A stretch of 64,000 nucleotides of DNA from Auriscalpium vulgare (GCA_019915015.1 JAHBBC010000019.1:1-64000); one strand, 5' to 3'; numbered from the stretch's first letter, positions 42,480-53,606 are shown. Numbers and translations are program-made. The notes: generated by a model from the sequence alone, not told the origin.

Positions 42480-43270
42480 GAGTGAATCCATGCATGTGAA
42501 GGCGATGATCGAGGAGCCACCAGTCTATAAGAGCAGAATACTGAGAACAGCCGGGGCAACAGCACATCGTATTGGTATCGGACAGTCAGTACATCTCGCA
42601 ACGGCCTCTAATACAGCTACGTATCCCCATGTCCACCCCGTGTATCCCCAGATCGTGAAGAAGCACTGCGAGTCCGACGCGGGAACGGCGGTCTGCGACT
42701 GCATACACCGCGAGGCGGCCAACCTGAAAAGACGATGGGTGCGTGGGCACGCGACGATGACTCCTGCTCCTGCGACATGTCGCCGGGGTCGTCTCGCAGA
42801 GCGTTGCAAGCCGCGCCGGGCGAGATATATGCGTCATGTGTCTGCAAATTTGGGCCTACGTATGTTCTCGAGCAAGCTCTGACGCTCGAGACGATGCGCT
42901 TCAACAGAGAGCCGTGCTTCGGTACTATATGCGCGGCACCCACCCCCGGCTCGTTCGCTGTGGGCAGCCCACCCCAGGCCGGTGAGGATCGCTCGATACA
43001 TTTCAGCCACGTCTTCGTCTTTGCGGCGCGGGTTTGAAGAACTGCGCGACATGTGGGCCTGCGCACATCCGCCCGTCCGTGGTGTTTCGGTGATGCGCAC
43101 ACGCCGCAGATCATAGACCGGGTGTGCGCGTCCGGTATGCGCGCCCTAGAGACAACTGTGGAAGCGATGTAAGAGGGAAGAGACATAGCGTGAACGCCCG
43201 CTGCCCCGTGGTCTCCCTGCCACACAGCTCGCGATTCTCAAGACTATTCCTGTCTGATGAATTTGCTCGT
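42480..43270 (-). repeat. R2 repeat family, copy d
   Basis: On the minus strand, landmarks include TGTGTGGCAGGGAGACC (about 43225), GTGCGCATCACCGAAACACC (about 43098), AGTTCTTCAAACCCGCGCC (about 43043), AAGACGAAGACGTGG and GGGGTGGGCTGCCCACAGCG (about 42975). The longest frame is 202 codons (43225-42617). It is convergent with cassette copy 3. Confidence 0.5.
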
Positions 43271-43369
43271 GGTTCATCATGGCGGAGTCAGATCCTGTTC
43301 CTTCCCCAAACGCAGAGAAGCGGCCGCTAAGGTAGTTTTCTCGTCTTCGAGTTGAGCGTGCCGTGTGGA

Positions 43370-43995
43370 ACAGAGCCAGTTGTATGACGAGGATCGAGGG
43401 CCTGGCTCCGCATGCGGCGACGATGAACGGCGCTAGAGTGCGGCCCTCGGCTTGCAAATAATGACTGGGATACGGACTGCAGGAATCTGACTCGTACCGT
43501 CCTGGAAAGAATTTGTGAGCAACTGAAGTCTGCGGAGACGGGAAACAACCCCACCCCGGCGGCGAGCTGAGGTGGCTGGCCTGGGCTGACGCGGGACGAT
43601 CGTCGCGCAAGGGTGCAGTCAGCCCCCCTTTTCGCGATGCATACCCGCGGATCTATGACAAAGCTCGTGCCCTGGCGCGATATGCGCCGTTGACCAGGTT
43701 GGGATGAACAAATAGATGCGCATGTATGCCACATACTCGAGCCGTAGGGTTTGAGGGGCCTTGGGCTATTAGATCCGCGTCAGGTTCTTATGATATGCAA
43801 CGTTATTCTGAGCTGGTGCCGATGCGCGTGCATTCGGCAAGTCCTACAAGCCGCTGCGTCAGTCACGCGAGAAGGGATAGGTCTAGCGCAAACACAGCGC
43901 ACCCGGAGCCACGGTCGCCCACACGACCCTATTTTCCTCCCTGCCACCCAGATCCCGATTCGCGAATTCTGACCGTGGTCGTTGTTGGTGGAGTC
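43370..43995 (-). repeat. R2 repeat family, copy e (5' part)
   Basis: The minus strand has GGTCAGAATTCGCGAATCGG (43978), TCCGGGTGCGCTGTGTTTGC (about 43907) and TAGGACTTGCCGAATGCACG (about 43845). The later blocks are not clear. It is divergent from the promoter of member 5. Confidence 0.4.
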
Positions 43996-44453
43996 GAAGC
44001 TCTAGATGTGCGAATGTGGGCGCTGCGTGAGTTGGCAAGGATGAGCCTATAACTAGCAGTACTTGCCTTTCAGTTGACTACGTTGGCGCGGGTTTGCTAA
44101 GACACGTATGGGAGCGATGCCTCAGATGAGTCCAGAATCCGCAGCGCGAGGCGTGTCATCGCAGGCAGAGCGCGTTCTGTCTGGCTGTGGTACATCCAGT
44201 CAAGGAGCTACGCTTGCAAGCCGTACGTCTGGGAGGTGTGAGGTCGTCATGGTGGTAGACGAAAAACTTGAACTTGCTTGTTCGTCACTCGTGTCGGCCT
44301 TGGGTCACAAGGGCGCATGCCAGCGCGTCTTCATAGGGAGAAGCATCGATATGGGGGCGGTACAATCAGCCAAGATTCTTGACTTGTGCGTCTTACGACT
44401 GGTAGATATGAGGCTGTCGTCGTGGTAAGTGGGCAAAAGCTTTGTTGTCGGCC

Positions 44454-44510
44454 GGTCACGCCGACTGCGTCTCCGTGACCGTCACAGAGTGACCCGAGGC
44501 AACGCCGGCC
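44454..44510 (+). promoter_or_regulatory. Conserved promoter module of the F-box-like family, copy d
   Basis: GTCACGCCGACTGCGT, then GTGACCGTCACAGAGTGACC and CGAGGCAACGCCGGCC, 380 bp upstream of the ATG of member 5. An AGTCCAGAATCCGCAG block about 320 bp farther up (44128) also recurs. Confidence 0.75.
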
Positions 44511-44882
44511 AGCTCTGCAGCATTAATGAGCAGCCAAGATCGCCCACCACAACGTCTTCTGTCAAGATCCATACATCCGGGAGGTATCACCCAGAAACAG
44601 CGCGCGAAGAAGAAACTACCAGGTGAGGTTACTTCTACTGGATGGTATGCGATGACCCGCGCGCTGACTTCGGCGACTGTCTACTAGGCCCAACCTACAC
44701 ACAAGCCGACTTTGGTTGCCTCTCACCATCAGGATCTGCGACCTGAATATTACTTTCTAAGAAAATCTTTGGTTGTGTCCTGGTGCGTAGGCCGTTTGCC
44801 GTTCCATGCCGATGATTCTAACCATATTGCACCAATTTGCGCACGGGAATTAGTTGTTCTCTTGCACAAGCTGCGCAACAGA

Positions 44883-46020
44883 ATGAAGGCGAAGGTCCCT
44901 TTAGACGTGCAGTTTCTTTTCATTGAATGGGTCTACCGGTCCACGCAACACCGCACTATTGACTACCGCACCCTCCGCGTGTGTGCGCTCACATGCAAAG
45001 CCTGGACACCCATCGCGCAGCGCCTCCTCTTCCGCCGCGTCCCTCATGGCGCACTCAGGTTTTTCAGCCCCGATGAACGCACAATCGCCTGCCTCCTCCG
45101 TACACTCCGCGCGGCACCACACCTCGCCGCCGAAGTCCGCACCTTTCACAAATCTCCCCCAGACCTCAATATCAGCATTGACAGGCAGGAACAAGAGTTG
45201 ACTGCCCTCGCGCTGTGCGCGAACGTGCAGGGCATCGTATTCTTCGGACATAACCGCGCGCGTACTGTCATCCCCGAGCAATTCACACGCTTTGCGGCCA
45301 TCCCAATCCGCCCCAACTTCATCCGCATACACGCCGAGGCGTCGCAGATCAATCGCGTCATAAAAATCTGGCCGAGCGTGCGCGCTCTCCAGGTGGATGT
45401 GTGGGGTTGGACGCAGGCGGACCTCCCGGTGCAGATGCCTTGCGCACTGCAGGCACTTTCCACCTTCTTCTCCTCCATACCTGCGTTCTGGCCATTGCCC
45501 GGCGCCGTACCGCCCACGTTGCATGACCTCGAGCTTAGATGTGAGAGGGAAGAGCACATGACTGTCCCAACGGTGCTCGCGTCCGGCGTGTTCGCGCAGC
45601 TGCGCACGCTGCGCATCGTGGGGGACACATGTGCCCAGGTACTGCCGGCCGCGATTCTCGAGCAGCTGGCTGTGCTCGAGACTCTCATCATCGATCGCCT
45701 CCCTTCCAGTAATGGCTTTACCCTCCCGCGCACCTTGCGGCACCTCGGATACCACGCGGATGGCGGCGCACTGGAGAAGGACTGGGAGGCGGACATCCTC
45801 CTGTGCGCCGCCGGCGCGGCGCCGGAGCTGAGGCTCTTGACCGCAACGCGCTATTCAAGGCAAGCGGTGCTGGAGAAACTTGAAGGCGCGTGTCGCAAAT
45901 TCGGCGTGGAGTTTGGTGTGTACCTGTCCCCAGAGTGCTTTCCTGTGAGTGGTATACGGCGCGCATATGTTCAGGTCCTGAAGATTATCTTAGCATCCAC
46001 GGAATGTCGATTGGATCTGA
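44883..46020 (+). CDS. F-box-like protein, family member 5
   Basis: Exons 44883-45944 and 45994-46020 encode 362 residues; the 49-nt intron ends ATCTTAG. The start MKAKVPLDVQFLFIEWVYRS is chosen by alignment with sisters, although the frame is open from 44712. Landmarks are TLRVCALTCKAWTPIAQRLL, LLRTLRAAPHLAAEVRTF, VIKIWPSVRALQVDVW, VFAQLRTLRIVG, LEQLAVLETLIIDRLP, LPRTLRHLGYHAD and LEKLEGACRKFGVEFGVYLSPECFP. The last exon encodes HPRNVDWI. Confidence 0.8.
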
Positions 46021-46459
46021 TGCTCCCTGAGGCGAAGACATTCTCAATCCCTTCTGTACACCCTCACTTCAATTCATGTCCTTTTGCTCGAAAATGTATT
46101 GGATGATGTGACCGATATATAATCGCCCATATAGCATCGATATTGGCAGGCGTTCCGCCAACACGTGAATCTCTCAAACCCCGGTGTGGAAGTCTGTCCC
46201 GGACCCAGTTCAGTTCTCCCCGCCTGCATTGAAATGGCACCAGCTGTCTCACGACTCACAACTATACCAACTACGCCACATATCACAAGCAGCTCAGGTA
46301 AGACTTCGTTGGTACCAGTTGCGCGCCACGAGCCGAACCCACCACGTGCCGCCGACGCGCCCTCGACGCGCCCCGCGCTATCTGGCGTCCTCTCGACAGG
46401 CGCCCTATATAAAGCGTCCACCAGCCGACCACCCAGAAACGCGCTTTCTTCCCGCCGCC

Positions 46460-46642
46460 ATGTCCCCGCATACCATCCACTGCTCATCCTCCCGCCTCCC
46501 GCGCGTCGCGCTCCTCATCCTGGCCCTTTCCTCTGCTGTGCTGTTCGGCATGATCTGGCTCGAAGTGTATGGTGGCTCATGCATGCATGCAGCCTGCGCA
46601 ACCGGGTGCGTCGCGCACCGTCTCGGACAGCGGGGTTACTGA
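46460..46642 (+). CDS. Small predicted membrane protein, cassette copy 4
   Basis: A 60-residue ORF starts MSPHTIHCSSSRLPR, then a clear hydrophobic helix VALLILALSSAVLFGMIWL (about residues 16-34) and a Cys-rich tail (SCMHAACATGC). This is the best-preserved copy: the frame is intact from the ATG through the membrane segment. TATATAAA lies at 46406-46413, about 50 bp upstream, with CGCTATCTGGCG and CACGTGCCGCCGACGCG (about 46346-46362) above it. The topology could be signal-anchor or cleaved signal peptide. The function is unknown; a secreted or membrane micropeptide is a guess. An intron after GGTGCG near 46609 is possible. Confidence 0.5.
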   Translation: MSPHTIHCSSSRLPRVALLILALSSAVLFGMIWLEVYGGSCMHAACATGCVAHRLGQRGY

Positions 46643-46790
46643 CAGCTTTTGCAGACGCGCGGGGCGTCGTACAGTCCCCAGCATGTCGAGCTGCCAGTGA
46701 CTGCATGAAAGATCTTGCATGGTTGGGGACAGGCTGTTGCGCAGACGTATTCAGACTACGACGTATCGACTAGTCGTGCGGCGTTTGGAG

Positions 46791-46806
46791 GATTCTCGCA
46801 TCATTT
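46791..46806 (+). promoter_or_regulatory. Conserved downstream block of cassette copy 4
   Basis: GATTCTCGCATCATTTA matches TATTCTCGCATCATTCA of the other three copies, 331 bp after the ATG. Confidence 0.5.
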
Positions 46807-46829
46807 AATACTTGTATTGCTCGAGTAGC

Positions 46830-47600
46830 TCTGTCGAGCGTTCTGCACAGAACTGCCCGCGTGTATGCGTGCATGTGAACGGAGTATCCCAGCCCCCAGC
46901 GCCGACTCGAAGCATCGACAAACGGGACGGTAAGTGCAGCGTGCGCGGGGGCAACCTAGTACGACATATTGTGCATACGATACTATATGATGCCCCAATA
47001 CTACAGTCCTCTGCGTATCGACCCTGCGCGGCAACGGGGAAATAAGACAGCTGGCACAATAACCCGGGTTCGCCGGCGGTCCTGCGATGGTATGCGGCCA
47101 AAGGACGATGGACTTGTGGGGCTGCGGAGGCACAAGAGCGTTGACGGACGCGTGCGCCTCGTTGCCCAAGGCGTCCAAGGGCAGACCGTTTCAAGTCCGC
47201 GACAGGCGAGTCGTATGCGTGTCGTGCCAGAGAATGTAGGCAAGCGGAGGCTGTCGAACGGTCCGACCCAGGGTGCTGACGCCCTATGCCTCGGTGTATG
47301 CGCGGTGCCCACCCTGGACCCGCGCCCGATAGGATCGCTCGATGGACGGGTGTCGGCCAAGTCTTCGTCTTCCAGGCGCGGGTTTGAAGAACCACGCGCG
47401 CGAGATGCGGACCAGCTGGCATACATCATCGTGTTTTGGCGATGCGTACACGCCGTGCGCGTGTCCTAGCGACGGCTGCACCAGCCAGAGTGAAGTGGGA
47501 AGGAAGAGGGCTCACCTGGCACTCGAGCTGCCCGACGACCCTGTTTCCGTCTTCCGTCCGGGCCCGCCGCGCCCGAGTTGACCACGGTCTGGTCAATCTG
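46830..47600 (-). repeat. R2 repeat family, copy f
   Basis: Minus-strand landmarks are GTACGCATCGCCAAAACACG (about 47450), GGTTCTTCAAACCCGCGCC (about 47392), AAGACGAAGACTTGG, CCATCGAGCGATCCTA and, at the 3' end, CGCAGGACCGCCGG (about 47085). The longest frame is 205 codons (47422-46805). It is convergent with cassette copy 4, repeating the arrangement at 42 kb. Confidence 0.5.
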
Positions 47601-47839
47601 CTCATCGTTGGTGGGAGATGGAAAGAAGCTCTTCGGCGCGGGGCCTCCTGCACGATGCAAGGACAGAGCACTCTGCGCACCCGCAGGTAGCGACTGTCTC
47701 TTCGGGCGAGCTGCGAGGCAAGGCGCGCTGATGACCACCGAGGCGGCGTCGAGCTTGAACCAGGGGCTACATTGGGTGTATGTGCAGTGCATCGACCAAC
47801 GACCGTGCCCGTCGCGCGATATGCATCGTCCACCGAGTA

Positions 47840-48075
47840 AGGCTCGACTAATCGCTGCGTAAGTAGACCGCATTTTCGGCGCCGTCTATTGTAGACTGGT
47901 GCGAATGCGGATGCGTCCTACAGGTGGCTGTGTCAGTGACGCGGGAAGGACGAGGCCTAGCGTGAACTCGGCGCACCTGGGCCTCGGGCTGCCCACACCA
48001 CCCACCCGTTTTCTGTGCTACCACACAGCTCCGGATCCCAAACTCCAACCAGTGTTGTATTAATTTGTGTCGTTG
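47840..48075 (-). repeat. R2 repeat family, copy g (5' part)
   Basis: The minus strand has GGATCCGGAGCTGTGTGGTA (about 48036), GTGGGCAGCCCGAGGCCC, CAGGTGCGCCGAGTTCACGC and TGTAGGACGCATCCGCATTC (about 47925). The remainder is missing. It is divergent from the promoter of member 6. Confidence 0.45.
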
Positions 48076-48619
48076 TTGACGGGATCATGGCTCTAGAAGC
48101 GCGAAGGCAGGCGCTGTTGAGTGACATGGCATACATGGGCGTATAGATGGACGTACGCACCTAACTCCACCAGCGCCTGCCATTATCTCCGTCATCGCGC
48201 CAGCCCATGGACAAACACCAGTGTGACCAGGTGCGCATGCTTGTTGGGCATTGGACTTCGGACTCGAGTTCGCCTGGGAGACAGCGGCAGAGCGCCGAAA
48301 GCCTGGGCGAGGAACCCGTTAGATGTCGGCACGGTCGGGCAGGGATACGATGGCGTGCTCCTCTCAAGGCGCGTGGGGCGAGTCTCGATTCGTGGTGCAT
48401 TCATAGGCTGCAGTAGACCTTTAGGTTGGAGTGTCTAGAGTCTGCAAACGAGGGTGCATGCACTGACCATATCTTCACAGGAAGAGGCGTCGAGTTGATG
48501 CGGTGAGAGTAGTCCAGGATCTCATGTTGTTAGTCGCACGGCCAGTAGGTATGAGGCTGGCATGGTGGTATGCGAAGACTCAAAAGTTTGCTTGTGGCGA
48601 CGTGAGTTCTCACTGCCAG

Positions 48620-48675
48620 AGTCACGCCGAGTGCGACCGTCACAAGGTGGTGACCCGAGCCAACTCCGCGGCGGC
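48620..48675 (+). promoter_or_regulatory. Conserved promoter module of the F-box-like family, copy e
   Basis: GTCACGCCGAGTGCGACCGTCAC is followed by GGTGACCCGAGCCAACTCCG, 382 bp upstream of the ATG of member 6. The left part of the inverted repeat is degraded. Confidence 0.65.
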
Positions 48676-49045
48676 CTCTGGCGCACCACCTCTTCTAGCC
48701 CTCCATCCACTATATTCCGAAGGACCGCTGGCCCAGAAGAAACTATTAGGTGAGTTGACTTGTGCTGCGTGTTATATGGTGACTTCTTGCTCACTTCAGC
48801 CCCAGTCATTGCCTTCATTCAATGACCGATTGTTATCCAATTCCTAGGTCTGACCTGCCACACGCAAGCAGACTTTTCTTGACTCACCACCAACTTTGAC
48901 GACGCCGAGATTGCTTTTTGAGCGACGCTCCCGTGCTTTCCTGGTGCGTAGCACGCTTTCTGTTCGCAGCAGATGATTCCAATCATATCATAGCACTATT
49001 TTACACGTCGGAATCTAAAATTCTCTTGCAAAACCTGCACAAAGA

Positions 49046-50166
49046 ATGCAGGAGAAGGTCCCTCTCGACATCCAGATCATCGTCATTGAATGGCTCTACC
49101 GGGACTCGCAACACGACAACGTTGATTACCAAACCATGCGTGCGTGTGCCCTCGTATGCAAAGCCTGGAGACCCATAGCGCAGCGCCTCCTGTTCCGCCG
49201 CGTCCCCAACACCCGACCGGTCGCCCTCCTCCTCCAGACTCTCCTCACGGCACGCCACCTCGCTGCCCACGTCCGCACCTTTTTCAAATCGCTGAACCCC
49301 CACCTCGACGCGGTCTCCGAGGAGGAAGAGCTGGCGGCGCTCGCGCTGTGCACGAGCGTGCAGAGCATTTTCTTCGTCGGGGCGCTTGGTAAATTTGACG
49401 TTCGGCCCCACTCCAAGCTCATCACGCGTTTGGGCACTATGCAAATACGCCCCGAATCTATCAGCATGTCCGGATACAAGTCACTTATCAATCGCGTTAT
49501 ACAAATCTGGCCGAGCGTGCGCGCTCTCGAGATGATTCCGTGGACGCGGGACGAAGGCGCGGACGTCCCGGTGCAGATGCCCCGCACACTGCAGATGCTC
49601 TCCACCCGCGCGTCCAACATGCCGCTGTACTGGCTCGCACACGGCGCCGTACCGCCCGCGCTGCACGACCTCGAGATAGAATGCTCGACGGCAGGGGACA
49701 TGTCTCACTGGACCGGCGCGCCGGTGATCGCGTCCGGCGTGTTCGCGCAGCTGCACACGCTGCGCATCGTGGGGCGCTTTGCCGAAATCCCGCCGGCCGC
49801 GGTTCTTGAGCAGCTGGCGGTGCTCGAGAGTCTCTTCATCGAAAGCTTCACGACCAAGGAGAGCTTTGCACTCCCGAGCACCCTGCGGCACTTTGGATAC
49901 CACTCGAGCAGCGACTTGGAGCAGCACTGGAAGGTGAAAATACTTCTGGACGCCGTGCGTGCGAGGCCGGAGCTGAGGCTGGTTACGGCGACGCGCTCTT
50001 CCTCAGAAGCGATGCTGACGCAGCTTGAGGGCGTGTGTCGAGAGGGCGGTGTTGAGTTGTGGTGTACGCCGAGCCAGCGTGCTTTCCTGTGAGTGGCAAA
50101 TTTCGCGCGCATGTGACGTGGGACTGACGCTGGCGACAGAGTTCGCGGAGTCTTGATTGGATCTAA
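49046..50166 (+). pseudogene. F-box-like protein, family member 6, with a C-terminal frameshift
   Basis: The frame from MQEKVPLDIQIIVIEWLYRD is intact for about 337 codons and very close to member 7 (shared FALPSTLRHFGYHSSSDLEQ). At about 50054-50058 one T is missing compared with sisters (GAGTT-GTG for GAGTTTGTG), so the frame ends in WCTPSQRAFL at 50092. If the missing base is ignored, the CFP codons, the GTGAGT donor (about 50092) and a 27-nt exon 50140-50166 encoding SSRSLDWI are all still present. The shifted protein lacks only the terminal 20 or so residues, so partial function cannot be excluded. Confidence 0.75.
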
Positions 50167-50334
50167 TTGAAGACAGAGGACCTTCCCAAATCTGATAATA
50201 CACAAGGAGCAGTGAAAGATAAGGTCCTGCGCATTTCCTTCAACTGCGCGGTATTCAGTTGGTCGGTTTCTTCCGCTCTAGGCATGCTGTACGGGAAGTG
50301 AAAGTTGCACATTAAGAAGTTGTGTTCACAATTT

Positions 50335-50423
50335 GACTGAGGGAATGTGGCCCGGGCCACCCGCAGCGCCCCGTTTTCCTTCTTACATCCAGCTCCCGAC
50401 TTCCAAAGGCTGACCATAGTCAT
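50335..50423 (-). repeat. R2 repeat family, copy h (first block only)
   Basis: The minus strand opens ATGGTCAGCCTTTGGAAGTC (50423; MVSLWKSGAG), then AAACGGGGCGC and GGTGGCCCGGGCC. The frame runs on to 50163 without further R2 blocks. It is divergent from the promoter of member 7. Confidence 0.45.
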
Positions 50424-50693
50424 GGTCGGTGACGTCGTAGCTCTATAAGGGCGAACATCGGCGCTGCGTATGGCTCAGGAAGCCTCGGAGAGTAGGGATG
50501 TGTCCAGTATCCGCAGACGGGGGGCATGCGCGCAGCGTGTCCTCGCAGGGAGAGGCGGCGATCTGGGGCGGTAAAACCAGTCAAAGATCTCGACTTAGAC
50601 GTCGTACCGCCGGTAGGATAGTATAGGATAGGATAGGTATGGGTCGTCATCGTGGTAAGCAGGCAAATAATTTGCTCGTCGGCCTCGCGGGCG

Positions 50694-50751
50694 GGTCACG
50701 CCAACGGCGTCTTCGTGACTGTCACAGTGACCCGAGGCAACTCCGGCGAGC
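50694..50751 (+). promoter_or_regulatory. Conserved promoter module of the F-box-like family, copy f
   Basis: GTCACGCCAACGGCGT, then GTGACTGTCACAGTGACC and CGAGGCAACTCCGGCGAGC, about 397 bp upstream of the ATG of member 7. A short TAGGATAG-type tandem repeat precedes it (50607-50637). Confidence 0.75.
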
Positions 50752-51137
50752 AGGCGGCCAACATCGCCCACCACAACCTCTTCTGTCAAAGACCATCCGT
50801 CTTATAGGCATCGCAAAGTTACGACTGGCCAAGAAGAAGAAACTCTCGGGTGATCTGACTTGTGCTGGATGGTATGCGGTGACTCGCGCTCACATCGGCC
50901 GAAAGGTACGTCTATTCAATGACAGATTGACATCCTAGGCCTGACTTACACTCAAGCAGACTTTGATTAACTCTCACTTGGAATAAGTGCGACCCAGATT
51001 CTGGTTTTGAGCGACTGTTCCGACCTATTCTGGTGCGTAGCCCGTTCGCAGTTCCATGCAGATGATTCCAATCATATCATGGTAGAACCATTCTCCACGT
51101 TGGAATATCTGTTCTCTCGCACAACCGGTGCAACAGA

Positions 51138-52292
51138 ATGCAGACGAAGGTCCTTCTCGACGTGCAGATCGATGTCATTGAGTGGGTCTATCGGCGCTCG
51201 CAACACAGGGACATTGATTACCCCACCCTCCGCGCGTGTGCCCTCGTATGCAAAGCCTGGACACCCATCGCACAGCGACTCCTGTTCCGCCGCGTATACA
51301 TTCCCAGACTCGATTTCCAAACCCCAGATACGCTCGGAATCACCTGCCTCCTCCGAGCACTCCGCGCGGCACCCCACCTCGCCGCCCACGTCCGCACCTT
51401 CTTCAAATTGCTGACCCGCTATCACGACGCTGAATCAGAGGAGGAAGAACTGGCGGCGCTCGCGCTGTGCACTAATGTGCAGGGCCTCGTCGTCATTGGA
51501 GGGTTTCTCAATACTAGCATCTTCAGACTACCCCACTCCAAGCTCATCACGCGCTTGGGCGCCGTCCGAATACGCCCCAACTATATTTGCCTGTCCGGCG
51601 AAGGGGAGCTCATCAATCGCGTCTTGCAAATCTGGCCGAGTGTCTGCGCACTCGAGGTGACTATGTGGGCGCGGACCGAAAGCGTGGACAGGTCGGTGCA
51701 GATGCCCCGCACACTACAGATGCTCTCCACTCGCGCGTCCGACATGCCGCTGTACTGGCCCGCACCCGGCGCCGTACCGCCCGCGCTGCACGACTTGGAG
51801 ATCGAATTCTCGGCGGCAGGGGACATGTCTCACTGGACCAACGCGGCGGTAATCGCGTCCGGCGTGTTCGCGCAGCTGCGCACGCTGCGCATCGTGGGGC
51901 TCTTTGCCGAGGTCCCGCCGGCCGCGGTTCTCGAGCAGCTGGCGGTGCTCGAGAGTCTCGTCATCGAGAGCCTCACGACCAAGGAGAGCTTCGCACTCCC
52001 GAGTACCCTGCGGCACTTTGGATACCACTCGAGCAGCGACTTGGAGCAGCATTGGAAGGTGAAAATACTCCTCGACGCCGTGCGCGCGAGGCCGGAGCTG
52101 AGGCTGGTTACGGCGACACGCTTTTCATCCCAAGCGATGCTGCAGCAACTTGAGGGCGTGTGTCGAGAAGGCGGTGTGGAGTTTGTGGTGTACGCGGAGC
52201 CAGCGTGCTTTCCTGTGAGTGGCAAATGCGCCACAAATATGACTTGGGACTGACGACGGCGACAGAGTTCGCGAAGTTTTGATTGGATCTAA
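51138..52292 (+). CDS. F-box-like protein, family member 7
   Basis: Exons 51138-52214 and 52266-52292 (51-nt GTGAGT...GACAG intron) encode 367 residues and show the full family layout: F-box-like residues 4-52 (VLLDVQIDVIEWVYRRSQHR...LRACALVCKAWTPIAQRLLF), TCLLRALRAAPHLAAHVRTF, ALCTNVQGLVVIGG, LINRVLQIWPSVCALEV, PVQMPRTLQMLS-like block, VPPALHDLEIEF, VFAQLRTLRIVG, VLEQLAVLESLVIESL, LPSTLRHFGYHSSS and LQQLEGVCREGGVEFVVYAE. The last exon encodes SSRSFDWI. It is closest to member 6, with which it forms a tandem pair. Confidence 0.82.
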
Positions 52293-52609
52293 TTGAGGAC
52301 AGAGGACTTTTTCAAATCTGATGATACACGAGGAGCACTGAAGGACAGGGTCCTGCGCATTTCCTTCCGCGCGTGTTCAATCGGTCGGTGCTCTCCCTCT
52401 CCAGGCATGCTACACGGGAAGTGAAGGTTGCGCATTGATCGATTGTCCTCTTGGAATTATTGCTGTGTTCACAATTTGGCTGAGCAAATCGAGCAATATT
52501 CTATATCGTGCGCACCTGGCGACCTAGCACATGTATACCCTGGAGCATCACTGCGACGTTTTTGCGAGGTCGCGTCGGTGACGTCGGAGAGAAGAGGCCT
52601 ACTTATGGT

Positions 52610-53192
52610 GAACGCACCGGTTTTCATTTCAGCGAGTAAAGAGCGCGGGGCATACGCCCTGTTGGCGGCTCCGAATCGCCTGCTTGTGAGAACCACATAA
52701 TCACGTCGAGGTCGCGGAGGTTTGGCCACATGTTGTTGATGTAGTCGACGACCTGGGAGTAGCCGTCTATTCCGAGACAAATGGGGCACACAGGGACGGC
52801 CGCCAGGCGCGCGACGAATAGCTCGATGACATGGATACTTTATAGACCGTTGACCTATATGCCGCGGACATTTATGCACAGCTTGCACACCTCTAATAGA
52901 GGATGTGGAAAGGGTGTATGTAGAGAGTGATCGATAGGACGTGCGTGGCAAGATGCGGCGCCGCGCGGAGCGTCCGGAGAAAGAAGGCGGCCCTTGTGGG
53001 ATTCGCTGAGTTGCTAGAATTGATGCTGGCATAGGAAGCTCTACAGAAGAGGAGCCGCTGCGCGAAGGATGTCCACGCTCTGCATACGAGGGCGCACGCG
53101 AGGAAAGTGGGGTAGTCGATGGCGTTGTGTTGTGAGGACCGGTACACCCATTCAATGATGATTACTTGAACATCGAAAGGGACTGTCGCCAT
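52610..53192 (-). pseudogene. F-box-like family pseudogene (MA-type, 3' truncated)
   Basis: From MATVPFDVQVIIIEW at 53192 the frame holds for about 100 codons (to TLYIHPFHILY) and stops near 52893. The rest survives only as pieces in shifting frames down to about 52610, for example VPVCPICLGI and the region with NNMWPN. The C-terminal half, the terminal intron and the DWI exon are gone. The closest relative is member 2, whose upstream region it shares. Confidence 0.75.
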
Positions 53193-53307
53193 AACGGAGC
53201 GGGCGATGACCTTGAGACTGGAAAGCATCCTGCTGTGACTCCAATGAGCGCAAAGGATAGCCGGAAGACGCGGTGACCCACGTACGTTGACCAGGGGATC
53301 CTGGCGA

Positions 53308-53480
53308 TGTCTACAGAGCAGCACTATCAAACCAGTGGTTGCCTGCGGGTCAAACAGTCAGTGAGTTTTTACTAGGAGAGCAGCGCTACGTACCAGGTCT
53401 CTGGGCACGATCGGCACAGAATTGGGTGAGAACAGTAGCAGAAAAGAATCAGAAAAAACCTATTGGTGTGCGTGTCTCGT
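53308..53480 (-). promoter_or_regulatory. Upstream region of the 53192 pseudogene, shared with member 2
   Basis: Same blocks as 25710-25870 (TCTACAGAGCAGCACTATCA, AGTGGTTGCCTGCGGGTCAA, GGAGAGCAGCGCTACGTACC). It shows a second promoter type distinct from the GTGACCGTCAC module. Confidence 0.6.
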
Positions 53481-53606
53481 TTAATGCCGTCGCATGAAGA
53501 AGGGAAGGTTACAACCAAGCAGAATTTGAATTTTAGCGTTGTACATATGGGTGGAAGTTATGAAGCTGTTGTCGTGGTAAGTAGGCAAAGAGTTTGCGGG
53601 CGGGCG

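Noticed and set aside
50607..50637. TAGGATAG tandem stretch as a CRISPR-like or telomeric array
   Set aside because: Only a few degenerate short units with no spacers and no telomeric consensus; a simple repeat.
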